64,000 bases of DNA, taken from positions 124,001-188,000 of the forward strand of contig CAWJLY010000009.1 of assembly GCA_963843805.1 (NCBI GenBank), written 5' to 3'. Below, in pieces: positions 16,916 through 25,455 of the stretch. The stretch comes from Ideonella_A sp963843805. GTDB taxonomy: Bacteria > Pseudomonadota > Gammaproteobacteria > Burkholderiales > Burkholderiaceae_C. Both the position numbers and the translations under genes were made by a program. The notes under the pieces were generated by a model. The model was not told the origin of the DNA, did no database searches, and worked only from the letters and a program-made list of their open reading frames with translations. Each line of letters starts with the position of its first letter. Positions within the stretch are counted from its first letter, which is position 1.

Positions 16916-18706
16916 ATGGGCCAGTACAACCCGCCACTTCGTGACATGCAGTTCGTGATGCATGAAGTCTTGATGCTCGGCGATGCATTGAAGGAGCTGC
17001 CGCGCCACGCCGAAGTCGACACCGACACCATCAACGCGGTGATCGAGGAAGGCGGCAAATTTGCTGCCAATGTGCTGTTTCCGATCAATCAGAGCGGCGA
17101 TGCCGAAGGCTGCACGCTCGACAAGGACAGCCATGAAGTGAAGGCGCCGAAAGGCTTCCGCGCGGCCTACGAAAAATTCGTCGAGGGTGGTTGGCCGGCG
17201 CTGAGCTGTGATCCGGCCTATGGCGGCCAGGGCTTGCCGCTGGTCCTCAATCAATGCCTGTACGAGATGATGAACAGTGCCAACCAGGCGTGGACGATGT
17301 ACCCCGGGTTGTCGCACGGTGCCTACGAATGTCTTCATGCCCACGGCACGCCCGAGCAGCAGCAGACCTACCTGCCCAAGCTGACCAGCGGCGAGTGGAC
17401 TGGCTCGATGTGCCTGACCGAGGCGCATTGCGGAACCGACCTCGGGCTGCTGCGCACCAAGGCCGAACCCCAAGGTGATGGCAGCTTTCGGCTGACCGGG
17501 TCGAAGATCTTCATCTCGGCCGGCGAGCACGACCTGGCCGAAAACATCATCCACCTGGTGCTGGCCCGGCTGCCTGATGCGCCGCAGGGCAGCAAGGGCA
17601 TCTCGCTGTTCGTTGTCCCCAAATACCGGGTCAACAGCGATGGCACGCTTGGCGAGCGCAACCCGATCACCTGCGGTGCCCTCGAGCACAAGATGGGAAT
17701 CCACGGCAATGCCACTTGCCAGATCAACCTCGATGCCGCGTCCGGCAGTCTGGTCGGCGAGCCGAACCGCGGCCTGGCAGCGATGTTCGTGATGATGAAT
17801 GCGGCGCGTCTTGGGGTGGGCAACCAGTCGCTCGGGCTGACCGAGGTGGCCTATCAGAATGCCGCAGCCTATGCCAAGGACCGTATCCAGATGCGTGCCC
17901 TGTCGGGTCCGAAGGCGCCCGACAAGCCGGCCGATCCGATCATTGTCCATCCCGATGTGCGCAAGATGCTGCTCACTGCCCGCGCCTACGCCGAAGGCGG
18001 GCGGGCGCTGGCGATCCACATCGCGATGATGCTCGACCGCGAACTGAACCACCCGGATGAGTCGGTTCGCAAACAGGCGGGCGAGGAGGTGGCGCTGCTG
18101 ACGCCGATCGTCAAGGCCTTCCTGACCGACAACGGCTGGATCGCCACCTCGCACTGCATGCAGGTGTTCGGTGGCCACGGCTACATCACCGAATGGGGAA
18201 TGGAGCAATATGTGCGCGATTCGCGGATCAACATGATCTATGAAGGCACCAATACCATCCAGTCGCTCGATCTGCTCGGCCGCAAGGTGCTGGGCGACAG
18301 CGGCGCGCGGCTGAAGCAGTTCGGCAAGAAGATCGCGGCATTCGTCGAGGACGAAGGCACCAACGAGGCGATGCAGGAATTCGTCAATCCGCTGGCCGAG
18401 CTGGGCGACAAGGTGACCAGGCTGACCACCGAACTCGGCATGAAGGCGATGGGCAATGCCGACGAGGTGGGCGCTGCGGCGGTCGACTATCTGCGAATCT
18501 GCGGCCACCTGGTGTTTGCCTATTTCTGGGCCCGCATGGCCAAGGTGGCGCTTGACAAGCAGGCCAGCGGCGATACTTTCTATGTCGCCAAGCTGGCGAC
18601 GGCGCGTTTCTATTTCGCCAAGCTGCTGCCCGAGACGGCAAGCCTGATCCGCACCGCACGGGCGGGGGTCAAGCCACTTGCCGAACTCGACGCGGCGTTG
18701 TTCTGA
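16916..18706 (+). CDS. Acyl-CoA dehydrogenase (long DmdC-like subfamily)
   Basis: A 596-residue flavoprotein of the extended acyl-CoA dehydrogenase subfamily, which ends in an extra C-terminal domain. Visible are the GGWPALSCDPAYGGQGLPL loop, MCLTEAHCGTDLGLLRTKA (FAD/substrate site, near 162), GSKIFISAGEHD near 198, and IYEGTNTIQSLDLLGRK near 441, where the Glu is the expected catalytic base. It oxidises an acyl-CoA to the 2-enoyl-CoA and passes electrons to ETF. The ~596-residue length and pattern match the family annotated as DmdC or long-chain-type. It is the first structural gene of the beta-oxidation cluster, preceded by AGGAG at 16903. Confidence 0.9.
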   Translation: MGQYNPPLRDMQFVMHEVLMLGDALKELPRHAEVDTDTINAVIEEGGKFAANVLFPINQSGDAEGCTLDKDSHEVKAPKGFRAAYEKFVEGGWPALSCDPAYGGQGLPLVLNQCLYEMMNSANQAWTMYPGLSHGAYECLHAHGTPEQQQTYLPKLTSGEWTGSMCLTEAHCGTDLGLLRTKAEPQGDGSFRLTGSKIFISAGEHDLAENIIHLVLARLPDAPQGSKGISLFVVPKYRVNSDGTLGERNPITCGALEHKMGIHGNATCQINLDAASGSLVGEPNRGLAAMFVMMNAARLGVGNQSLGLTEVAYQNAAAYAKDRIQMRALSGPKAPDKPADPIIVHPDVRKMLLTARAYAEGGRALAIHIAMMLDRELNHPDESVRKQAGEEVALLTPIVKAFLTDNGWIATSHCMQVFGGHGYITEWGMEQYVRDSRINMIYEGTNTIQSLDLLGRKVLGDSGARLKQFGKKIAAFVEDEGTNEAMQEFVNPLAELGDKVTRLTTELGMKAMGNADEVGAAAVDYLRICGHLVFAYFWARMAKVALDKQASGDTFYVAKLATARFYFAKLLPETASLIRTARAGVKPLAELDAALF

Positions 18707-18750
18707 AACCGGCCAACCGGCCAAGGTCATTTAACCAACAGGAGACTTCA

Positions 18751-19191
18751 ATGAAAAAGCTTTTGATTGCCGGCTTTGCCGTGATGCTGTCCGCCGGCGC
18801 CTGGGCGCAGGCCACGCCGGTCGGTCTGTGGAAGACGATCGACGACGAGACCAAGCAGGAAAAATCGCTGGTCCGGATCACCGAGGCGGGCGGCACGATG
18901 ACCGGCAAGGTCGAGAAGATTCTCAACCCCGCCAAGCAGGATTCCAAATGTGTTGACTGCACCGATGCACGCAAGAACCAGCCGGTGCTCGGCATGACCA
19001 TCGTCAGCGGAGTCAAGCAGAACGCGACCGAGAAAGGCATGTGGGATGGCGGTGAGATCCTCGACCCGAACAACGGCAAGACCTACAAGGTGCGGATGAC
19101 GCCGATCGACGGCGGCAAGAACCTCGAGGTTCGCGGTTATGTCGGCATGCCGCTTCTGGGTCGAACGCAGACCTGGGTGCGAGTTGAATAA
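18751..19191 (+). CDS. DUF2147 secreted protein
   Basis: A 146-residue protein with a clear signal peptide (MKKLLIAGFAVMLSAGAWAQ, cleavage near 20) and the DUF2147 pattern. GLWKTIDDETKQEKSLVRI is followed by a C-V-D-C-T-D element, then GGEILDPNNGKTYKVRM and LEVRGYVGMPLLGRTQTWVR. The family is periplasmic and of unknown biochemical function. It recurs next to fatty-acid degradation genes in betaproteobacteria. It lies 44 bp after the acyl-CoA dehydrogenase gene with a good AGGAGA ribosome site, within the operon. Confidence 0.85.
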   Translation: MKKLLIAGFAVMLSAGAWAQATPVGLWKTIDDETKQEKSLVRITEAGGTMTGKVEKILNPAKQDSKCVDCTDARKNQPVLGMTIVSGVKQNATEKGMWDGGEILDPNNGKTYKVRMTPIDGGKNLEVRGYVGMPLLGRTQTWVRVE

Positions 19192-19212
19192 GCCGATGCA
19201 AGGGGAGCAAGC

Positions 19213-21618
19213 ATGAACCGTTTTCCGGTCAGAAAAGTCGCCGTGCTCGGCGCCGGGGTGATGGGCGCGCAGATCGCCGCGCACCTGGTCAATGTGAAGG
19301 TGCCGGTGGTGCTGTTCGATCTGGCCGCCAAAGAGGGCCCGAAGAACGGCATCGTCTCGCGCGCCATCGACAACCTGAAGAAGCTCAAACCGGCGCCGCT
19401 CGGCAATGCCGACGACGCGGCGCTGATCGAGCAGGCCAACTACGACGAGCACCGCGAACTGCTGCTCGGCTGCGACCTCATCATCGAGGCGATTGCCGAA
19501 CGCATGGACTGGAAGCTCGACCTGTATACCAAGGTTGCGCCGTTCATCGCGCCGCATGCCATCGTGGCCAGCAATACCTCGGGCCTGTCGATCGGCATGT
19601 TGTCGGATGTGTTGCCTGAAGAAATCAAGAGCCGCTTCTGCGGCATCCATTTTTTCAACCCGCCGCGCTACATGTCGCTGGTCGAGCTGATCCCGACCGA
19701 CAAGACCGACCCGGAGATCCTCGATCAGCTCGAAGCCTTTGTCACCACCGCGCTGGGCAAAGGCGTGGTTCGGGCCAAGGACACGCCCAATTTCATCGCC
19801 AACCGGGTCGGCATCGCCGGCATGTTGGCAACGATGATCGAAGCTGAAAAATACGGGCTGAGCTACGACGTGGTCGATGATCTGACCGGCAAGAAGATGG
19901 GCCGCGCCAGCAGCGGCACATTTCGAACCGCCGATGTGGTCGGCCTCGATACGATGGCCCACGTCATCAAGACCTTGCAGGACAACCTGGCCGACGACCC
20001 CTTCTTCGCGACCTATGCCACACCGAAAGTGGTCAGTTCGCTGATCGAAAAGGGCGCGCTCGGCCAGAAGGCAGGCGCTGGTTTCTACAAGAAAGTCGGC
20101 AAGAACATCCTGCGGCTCGATCCGGCAACGCAGGACTACGTGCAGGGCGGCGGCAAGGCCGACGAGATTGTTGCGCGGATGCTGAAGAAAAAGCCGGCCG
20201 AGCGCCTGAAGCTGCTGCGCGAATCAAGCAATCCGCAAGCCCAGTTCCTGTGGGCGATTCTGCGCGACAGCTTTCATTACAGCGCCGTTCACCTGGGCGA
20301 CATTGCCGAGAGCGCACGCGAGGTCGACTTTGCGATGCGCTGGGGCTTCGGCATGAGCCAGGGCCCGTTCGAATTGTGGCAAGAAGCTGGCTGGAGCCAG
20401 GTGGCGCAGTGGGTCAAGGCCGATATCGACGACGGCAAGGCGCTCAGCCGCGCACCGCTGCCGAGTTGGGTCTTCGAAGGGCCGGTCGCGCGGCTGGGTG
20501 GTGTTCACCAGGCCGACGGCTCGTGGAGCCCGGCGCATGCGCGTTTCGTCGCGCCGAGCACCTTGCCGGTCTACCAGCGTCAGCATTTCCGCGAATCGGT
20601 GTTTGGCGCCGGCGCGGTTGCGCCGCTGGACGCAGGGACCGAACTGTTCCGCAACGAAGAACTGCGTGTCTGGACGCTCGACGGCGAGGTGCTGATTGCC
20701 AGCATCACCGCCAAGCTGCATCTGATCAGCCCGACGGTAACCGAGGGTCTGCTGAAGGCGGTCGAGCTCGCCGAGCAAAATTACCAAGGCCTGGTGATCT
20801 GGTCGCCCGACGATGTGTTTTCAGCCGGTGCCAATCTCGAAGCGTTGATGCCGGTCTTCATGAAAAGCGGCGCCAAGGGAATCGCACCGGAGGAAAAGAA
20901 ACTGCAGGATGCGATGCTGCGGATCCGTTATGCGCAGGTGCCGGTGGTCTCGGCCATCCGCGGCATGGCGCTGGGCGGCGGCTGCGAACTGGCGGTCTAT
21001 TCAGCCAAGCGGGTGGCGGCGATGGAAAGCTACATGGGGCTGGTCGAAGTCGGCGTCGGGCTGTTGCCCGGCGGTGGCGGCTTGACCTATATCGCACGCC
21101 GCGCTGCCGAGATGGCAGCCGCCGGCAACAATGCAACCGCGGTCGGAGACGTTCAAAAGTTCCTGATCGACGGCTTCAGCAGCGCCGCGATGGCCAAGGT
21201 CGGCACCAGCGCACTGGAGAGCCGCAAACTCGGTTATCTGCTGTGGAGCGACATCATCGTGCCGCACAAGGACGAGTTGCTTCATGTGGCCATTCAGCAA
21301 GCCAAGGCGCTGGCGGCCAGCGGCTACCGTCCGCCGGCCAAGGCCCTTTTCCCGGCCGCCGGGCGCAGCGCCATCGCAACCATCAAGGCCCAGCTCGTCA
21401 ACATGCGCGATGGAGCATTCATCAGCGCCCATGACTTCCACATCGCGACCTTGATTGCCGAGGTTGTCTGCGGCGGCGATGTCGATGCCGGCGCCATGGT
21501 GACCGAGGAATACCTGATGGCGATGGAACGACAGCGCTTCTGCTCACTGCTCGACAACCCGAAGACGCAGGAGCGGATCATGGGGATGTTGCAGACGGGG
21601 AAACCGGTGAGGAATTGA
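19213..21618 (+). CDS. fadN: 3-hydroxyacyl-CoA dehydrogenase / enoyl-CoA hydratase fusion (FadN type)
   Basis: The 801-residue protein has the dehydrogenase first and hydratase last, the FadN order rather than the FadB order. The NAD fold is VAVLGAGVMGAQ with G13-x-G15-x-x-G18. SNTSGLSIG and FFNPPRYMSLVELI follow near 118-165, then TPNFIANRVG near 195. A crotonase domain occupies about 490-720 with the oxyanion loop AIRGMALGGGCELAVYSAKR and GLLPGGGG. It hydrates 2-enoyl-CoA and oxidises the 3-hydroxyacyl-CoA. The ribosome site AGGGGAG precedes the ATG. It works with the thiolase at 22132. Confidence 0.93.
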   Translation: MNRFPVRKVAVLGAGVMGAQIAAHLVNVKVPVVLFDLAAKEGPKNGIVSRAIDNLKKLKPAPLGNADDAALIEQANYDEHRELLLGCDLIIEAIAERMDWKLDLYTKVAPFIAPHAIVASNTSGLSIGMLSDVLPEEIKSRFCGIHFFNPPRYMSLVELIPTDKTDPEILDQLEAFVTTALGKGVVRAKDTPNFIANRVGIAGMLATMIEAEKYGLSYDVVDDLTGKKMGRASSGTFRTADVVGLDTMAHVIKTLQDNLADDPFFATYATPKVVSSLIEKGALGQKAGAGFYKKVGKNILRLDPATQDYVQGGGKADEIVARMLKKKPAERLKLLRESSNPQAQFLWAILRDSFHYSAVHLGDIAESAREVDFAMRWGFGMSQGPFELWQEAGWSQVAQWVKADIDDGKALSRAPLPSWVFEGPVARLGGVHQADGSWSPAHARFVAPSTLPVYQRQHFRESVFGAGAVAPLDAGTELFRNEELRVWTLDGEVLIASITAKLHLISPTVTEGLLKAVELAEQNYQGLVIWSPDDVFSAGANLEALMPVFMKSGAKGIAPEEKKLQDAMLRIRYAQVPVVSAIRGMALGGGCELAVYSAKRVAAMESYMGLVEVGVGLLPGGGGLTYIARRAAEMAAAGNNATAVGDVQKFLIDGFSSAAMAKVGTSALESRKLGYLLWSDIIVPHKDELLHVAIQQAKALAASGYRPPAKALFPAAGRSAIATIKAQLVNMRDGAFISAHDFHIATLIAEVVCGGDVDAGAMVTEEYLMAMERQRFCSLLDNPKTQERIMGMLQTGKPVRN

Positions 21619-21629
21619 CGGTGCCACCT

Positions 21630-21664
21630 CCTTCCCCCTGTGGGGGAAGGCAGGGATGGGGGCC
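21630..21664 (+). repeat. Hairpin repeat unit, left copy flanking the DUF559 gene
   Basis: CCTTCCCCC-TGT-GGGGGAAGG (21630-21650) is a perfect 9-bp hairpin followed by CAGGGATGGGGGC. The same unit occurs inverted at 22035-22073 and twice more at 23371-23470. Confidence 0.7.
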
Positions 21665-21681
21665 ATCGCGAACCACAGACC

Positions 21682-22101
21682 ATGCAAAACCAAGCCACAT
21701 CGACAGCGAGAACGTTGGCCAAGACGCTGCGCGTGAGCATGACCGATGCCGAGAGACGCCTGTGGTCCAGGCTTCGACGAGAGCAGCTCGGGGCGAAGTT
21801 TCGACGTCAGCATGCGATCGGATCGTTCATCGTCGATTTCGTCTGTCTTGATCCGAAATTGGTGATCGAGATCGACGGATCACAACATCTCGATCAAGCG
21901 GCGTATGACCAGAGGCGCAGCGACTACCTAAACCGCCAGGGCTTCCAGGTGCTCAGGTTCTGGGCCAATGAAGCGCTGGCGGAGACCGACGCCATTGTTT
22001 CGTCGATTCAACAGGCCCTGCTGGCTTTGCGGCGAGCCCGCCCCCACCCCAGCCCTCCCCCAGTGGGGGAGGGAGCCTACAAGAATATGGTCCTGCGATG
22101 A
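21682..22101 (+). CDS. DUF559 domain protein (Vsr/endonuclease-like)
   Basis: A 139-residue protein from ATG 21682. It has the DUF559 pattern TDAERRLWSRLRREQLGAKF, then FRRQHAIGSFIVDFVCLDPKLVIEIDGSQH, with the D-x(n)-E-I-D-G-x-Q-H elements of a PD-(D/E)XK-like nuclease fold, then GFQVLRFWANEAL. The last 20 residues (PHPSPPPVGEG) are encoded by a hairpin repeat, a common oddity of this family. The gene splits the fad operon and is bracketed by inverted copies of that repeat, which suggests acquisition as a small cassette. Function is unknown. Confidence 0.8.
   Translation: MQNQATSTARTLAKTLRVSMTDAERRLWSRLRREQLGAKFRRQHAIGSFIVDFVCLDPKLVIEIDGSQHLDQAAYDQRRSDYLNRQGFQVLRFWANEALAETDAIVSSIQQALLALRRARPHPSPPPVGEGAYKNMVLR
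22035..22073 (-). repeat. Hairpin repeat unit, right inverted copy flanking the DUF559 gene
   Basis: CCCTCCCCC-AGT-GGGGGAGGG (22053-22073) is a perfect 9-bp hairpin preceded by GCCCGCCCCCACCCCAG. Read on the minus strand it matches the left unit at 21630-21664, so the two copies are in inverted orientation around the DUF559 gene. The repeat overlaps the 3' end of that gene. Confidence 0.7.
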
Positions 22102-22131
22102 CTGGCGCGGGCAATCAAACAAGGAATCATC

Positions 22132-23361
22132 ATGAGCAAACAAGTTCAAGACGCCTATATCGTTGCCGCCACGCGCACGCCGATCGGCAAATCGGGGCGT
22201 GGATATTTTCGCCAGACGCGGCCCGATGACCTGCTGGTGGCGGCGATTCGGCATGCCTTGAGCCAGGTGCCGAGCCTCGACCCGAAAGCGATCGAGGATG
22301 CGGTGATCGGCTGTTCGTTCCCGGAAGCCGAGCAGGGCATGAACATGGCGCGCATCGCGGTGACGTTGGCTGGTCTGCCGCATTCGGTGGGCGGCATCAC
22401 CGTCAACCGCTTTTGCGCGTCCGGCTTGTCGGCGGTGCAGATGGCCGCTGATCGAATCCGCGTCGGCGAGGCCGATGTGATGATCGCCGGCGGTGCGGAA
22501 TCGATGAGCCTGGTGCCGATGGGTGGCAACAAGCCGTCGTTCAACCCCGAAGTTTTTGCCCGTGATGAAAACGTCGGCATCGCCTACGGCATGGGGCTGA
22601 CGGCCGAGAAGGTGGCGCAGCAATGGAAGGTCTCGCGCGAGGCGCAGGACGCGTTTGCCCTCGAGTCCCACATGCGGGCCTTGAAGGCGCAGAAGGCCGG
22701 CGAGTTTGCCGACGAAATGACGCCGATCGAGGTCGTCTCGCGCCAGCCCGATCTGCAAACCGGTGAAACCGTCGTCAGCAAACGCACCGTCAATCTCGAC
22801 GAAGGTGCACGACCGGATACTTCGCTGGAGGGCCTGGCCAAATTGCGGCCGGTATTTGCCGCGCCGCGCGACCCGTCGGGCAAGGAAACCGGCCTGGGCA
22901 GCGTGACGGCCGGCAACAGTTCGCAGACCAGCGACGGCGCCGGCGCATTGATTCTGGCCAGCGAAAAGGCCGTCAAGCAGTTCAATCTGCAGCCGCTGGC
23001 CCGCTTCGTCAGTTTTGCGAGCCGCGGCGTGCCGCCCGAGATCATGGGTATCGGCCCGCTCGAGGCGATCCCCGCGGCCTTGCGTTATGCCGGCTTGCAG
23101 CATTCCGATATCGGCTGGATCGAATTGAACGAGGCCTTCGCCGCGCAATCGCTGGCGGTGATCAATACGCTGGGTCTCGATCCGGCGAAAGTCAATCCGA
23201 TGGGTGGCGCGATTGCGCTCGGCCACCCGCTCGGTGCGACCGGCGCGATCCGTTCGGCCACGACGATTCATGCGATGCGCCGGCACAAGCTGAAATACGG
23301 CATGGTGACGATGTGCATCGGCACCGGGCAAGGGGCGGCGGGTATTTTCGAACTGGTCTGA
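22132..23361 (+). CDS. fadA: Acetyl-CoA C-acyltransferase (3-ketoacyl-CoA thiolase)
   Basis: The 409-residue thiolase has Cys95 in VNRFCASGLSAVQ (acyl-enzyme nucleophile), His365 in GGAIALGHPLGATGA, and Cys395 in MCIGTGQGAAG, the complete catalytic set. GIGPLEAIPAAL and IELNEAFAAQ are typical thiolase blocks. It performs the last step of beta-oxidation, releasing acetyl-CoA. It pairs with the FadN fusion upstream; the DUF559 gene lies between them. Ribosome site AAGGA is near 22119. Confidence 0.95.
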   Translation: MSKQVQDAYIVAATRTPIGKSGRGYFRQTRPDDLLVAAIRHALSQVPSLDPKAIEDAVIGCSFPEAEQGMNMARIAVTLAGLPHSVGGITVNRFCASGLSAVQMAADRIRVGEADVMIAGGAESMSLVPMGGNKPSFNPEVFARDENVGIAYGMGLTAEKVAQQWKVSREAQDAFALESHMRALKAQKAGEFADEMTPIEVVSRQPDLQTGETVVSKRTVNLDEGARPDTSLEGLAKLRPVFAAPRDPSGKETGLGSVTAGNSSQTSDGAGALILASEKAVKQFNLQPLARFVSFASRGVPPEIMGIGPLEAIPAALRYAGLQHSDIGWIELNEAFAAQSLAVINTLGLDPAKVNPMGGAIALGHPLGATGAIRSATTIHAMRRHKLKYGMVTMCIGTGQGAAGIFELV

Positions 23362-23370
23362 GTCGCTTGA

Positions 23371-23470
23371 CTCCCTTCCCCGCTGGGGGAGGGCAGGGGT
23401 GGGGGCGGGCTGTGGCTTGTTGCACCAGCCCGCCCCTCACCCAACCTCTCCCCAAAGGGGAGAGGGGCCG
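23371..23470. repeat. Inverted pair of hairpin repeat units (BIME-like, no gene inside)
   Basis: A unit like that at 21630 (CCTTCCCCGCTGGGGGAGGG, then CAGGGGTGGGGGC) faces an inverted unit (CTCTCCCCAAAGGGGAGAG). Between them GGGGCGGGCTG (from 23403) pairs with CAGCCCGCCCC across a 13-nt loop. The whole element can fold as one cruciform-like structure in the fadA to enoyl-CoA hydratase gap. Confidence 0.75.
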
Positions 23471-23554
23471 GAAAGATCCAGCTGCTCCGCAGTGATAGAG
23501 GGACGCGGGAGCAGCGCTGCTTCCCCAAGAAAGAGGCTTCAACAAGGATTCACC

Positions 23555-24331
23555 ATGACCATCAAGACCCATGTCCTCGACGGTGTCGCAACGATCGAGA
23601 TCGCGCGGCCCGAGAAGAAGAATGCGATCACCGTCGCGATGTACCAGGCGATGTGCGATGCGTTGCTGGCTGCGCAGGACGACTCGGCGGTGCGTGCGGT
23701 GCTGATCACCGGCCAGCCCGGCATCTTCACGTCGGGCAATGACATCGAGGATTTCATGTCGCGTGCGCCGCAATCGGGCAGCGACAACAGCGACTCGCCG
23801 GTTTTCCGGTTCATGCGGGCATTGACGAATTGCGACAAGCCGGTGATTGCTGCCGTCACCGGCGCGGCGATCGGTATCGGCACGACGATGCTGCTGCATT
23901 GCGATTTCGTCTATGTATCCGATGAAGCGCGGCTGGCGATGCCGTTTGCCAGCCTGGGTCTGGTGCCCGAGTTTGCGTCGAGCCTGATCATTCCGGCGCT
24001 GATGGGCCGCGCCAGGGCGAGCGAAAAACTGTTGCTTGGCGACCCCTTCAACGGCGCCGATGCGGTGGAGTGTGGCATTGCCAATGCGGTGTTGCCGGCG
24101 GGCGAAGTGCTGAACCATGCGCGTCGGGTCGCCGAACGCTTCAATGCGCTGCCGCCCGGCGCGGTGCGCGAAAGCAAGAAGCTGCTGCGCCGTGCGAATG
24201 GCGCGCAGATACTCGAAACCATCGGCGTCGAGGGTGCGATCTTTGGCGAGCGCCTGAGCAGCCCGGAAGCGCGCGAGGCCTTCATGGCGTTCTTCCAGAA
24301 GCGCAAGCCCGATTTCTCGCAATTTTCCTGA
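23555..24331 (+). CDS. Enoyl-CoA hydratase/isomerase (crotonase family)
   Basis: A 258-residue crotonase. It starts MTIKTHVLDGVATIEIARPE, preceded by AAGGA. The oxyanion-hole segments are FTSGNDIEDFM near 60 and VTGAAIGIGTTMLLHCDF near 104, with FASLGLVPEFASSLI near 130, where the Glu is in the position of a crotonase general base. The last residues KPDFSQF are typical of this subgroup. It hydrates 2-enoyl-CoA, or isomerises double bonds of unsaturated chains. The FadN fusion already has a hydratase domain, so an auxiliary isomerase role is plausible. It ends 14 bp before the SDR gene. Confidence 0.88.
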   Translation: MTIKTHVLDGVATIEIARPEKKNAITVAMYQAMCDALLAAQDDSAVRAVLITGQPGIFTSGNDIEDFMSRAPQSGSDNSDSPVFRFMRALTNCDKPVIAAVTGAAIGIGTTMLLHCDFVYVSDEARLAMPFASLGLVPEFASSLIIPALMGRARASEKLLLGDPFNGADAVECGIANAVLPAGEVLNHARRVAERFNALPPGAVRESKKLLRRANGAQILETIGVEGAIFGERLSSPEAREAFMAFFQKRKPDFSQFS

Positions 24332-24345
24332 GCCGGAGTTTCTTC

Positions 24346-25176
24346 ATGGACCTGAAAGGCAAGACGCTGTTCATCACCGGTGCGTCACGCGGCATCGGCT
24401 TGGCGATAGCCATGCGCGCTGCGCGCGATGGCGCCAACATCGTGATCGCCGCAAAGACCACTGAGGCCAACCCCAAGCTGCCCGGCACCATCCACAGCGC
24501 GGCGGCCGAGGTCGAAGCAGCCGGTGGACAGGCGCTGGCGGTGCAAACCGACATTCGTGACGAAGCCAGCGTCCTGGCGGCCGTCGAGTCGGCGGTCGCC
24601 AAGTTCGGCGGCATCGATATCCTGGTCAACAACGCGAGCGCAATCAGCCTGACCCCGACACCGGCCACGCCGATGAAGCGTTTCGATCTGATGTTCGGGG
24701 TCAATGTGCGTGGCACCTACCTGTGCACCCAGACCTGTCTGCCCCATCTGATCGAATCGGCCAAGGCCGGCCGCAATCCGCATGTCTTGACGATGTCGCC
24801 GCCGCTGTCGATGAAGCCGCACTGGTTCCAGCAGCATGTGGCCTACACCATGGCGAAATACGGCATGAGCGAATGCACGCTGGGACATGCAGCGGAATTC
24901 AAGCCGCATGGCATTGCCGTCAACAGCCTGTGGCCGCGAACCGCGATCGCCACCGCTGCACTGCAGATGATCCCGGGCGTCGACATCGCACGCTGCCGCA
25001 AGCCCGAAATCCTTGCCGATGCCGCGTACCTGATCCTGACCAGCGACGCGCACACGACAACCGGCAACTTCTTCATCGACGACACGCTGCTCGGCGAACA
25101 CGGCGTGACCGATCTGGATCAGTACAGCGTGACGCCGGGAACCACCAGTTTCATTCCCGACTTTTTTATCGATTGA
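24346..25176 (+). CDS. Short-chain dehydrogenase/reductase (HSDL2-like)
   Basis: A 276-residue SDR with the cofactor loop T-G-A-S-R-G-I-G (11-18), NNAS near 99 and the catalytic set Ser151, Tyr167 and Lys171 (Y-T-M-A-K). The pattern LTMSPPLSMKPHWF and LWPRTAIATAA is that of the HSDL2-type reductases rather than FabG. Its start is 14 bp after the hydratase gene, so it is the distal gene of the beta-oxidation operon. The substrate is probably a lipid-derived hydroxy or oxo compound, but the specificity is not known. Confidence 0.88.
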   Translation: MDLKGKTLFITGASRGIGLAIAMRAARDGANIVIAAKTTEANPKLPGTIHSAAAEVEAAGGQALAVQTDIRDEASVLAAVESAVAKFGGIDILVNNASAISLTPTPATPMKRFDLMFGVNVRGTYLCTQTCLPHLIESAKAGRNPHVLTMSPPLSMKPHWFQQHVAYTMAKYGMSECTLGHAAEFKPHGIAVNSLWPRTAIATAALQMIPGVDIARCRKPEILADAAYLILTSDAHTTTGNFFIDDTLLGEHGVTDLDQYSVTPGTTSFIPDFFID

Positions 25177-25455
25177 AACAGTCGGCCGCGAGGGCGCCTC
25201 GTGCAGCTTCCGGCAACCCGTCCTCGCGCCTCTGCTCCCGCGTGTTTTGCGGTGACAGATCGAGCAGGTAATTGCTCGATCGACTCGAACAGCTGCTCGG
25301 CGCCGCGCTCGCGCGCCTGCAGGCCATCGAGTTGGAGTGTGCGCTCGATGACTTCCGGATCCTGTTGCGAATCGGCGGTGGCGGAGCGGGTCGCGATCCA
25401 GTTCTGATCGGCCGCTTGCGCGATGCCGAGCGTGAAGCGCCGGCCTGCAGCAGAA
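25177..25455. other. Convergent gap with a possible decayed minus-strand reading frame
   Basis: Between two convergent genes. On the minus strand, 25450 to about 25290 reads LGIAQAADQNWIATRSATAD and onward like a real soluble protein, and a +1 frame then reads YLLDLSPQNTREQRREDGLP to a stop at 25166. I see no good start and recognise no family. It may be a remnant or just GC-driven open frame. No T-rich terminator was found. Confidence 0.25.

Noticed and set aside
16895..18730. A 611-codon minus-strand open frame over the acyl-CoA dehydrogenase gene
   Set aside because: It mirrors third-position bias of the real gene, has no family motif and spans beyond both ends of the true coding region.
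21630..23470. CRISPR array from the repeated G/C-rich units
   Set aside because: The units are palindromic, only four in number, inverted to each other and not separated by regular unique spacers.
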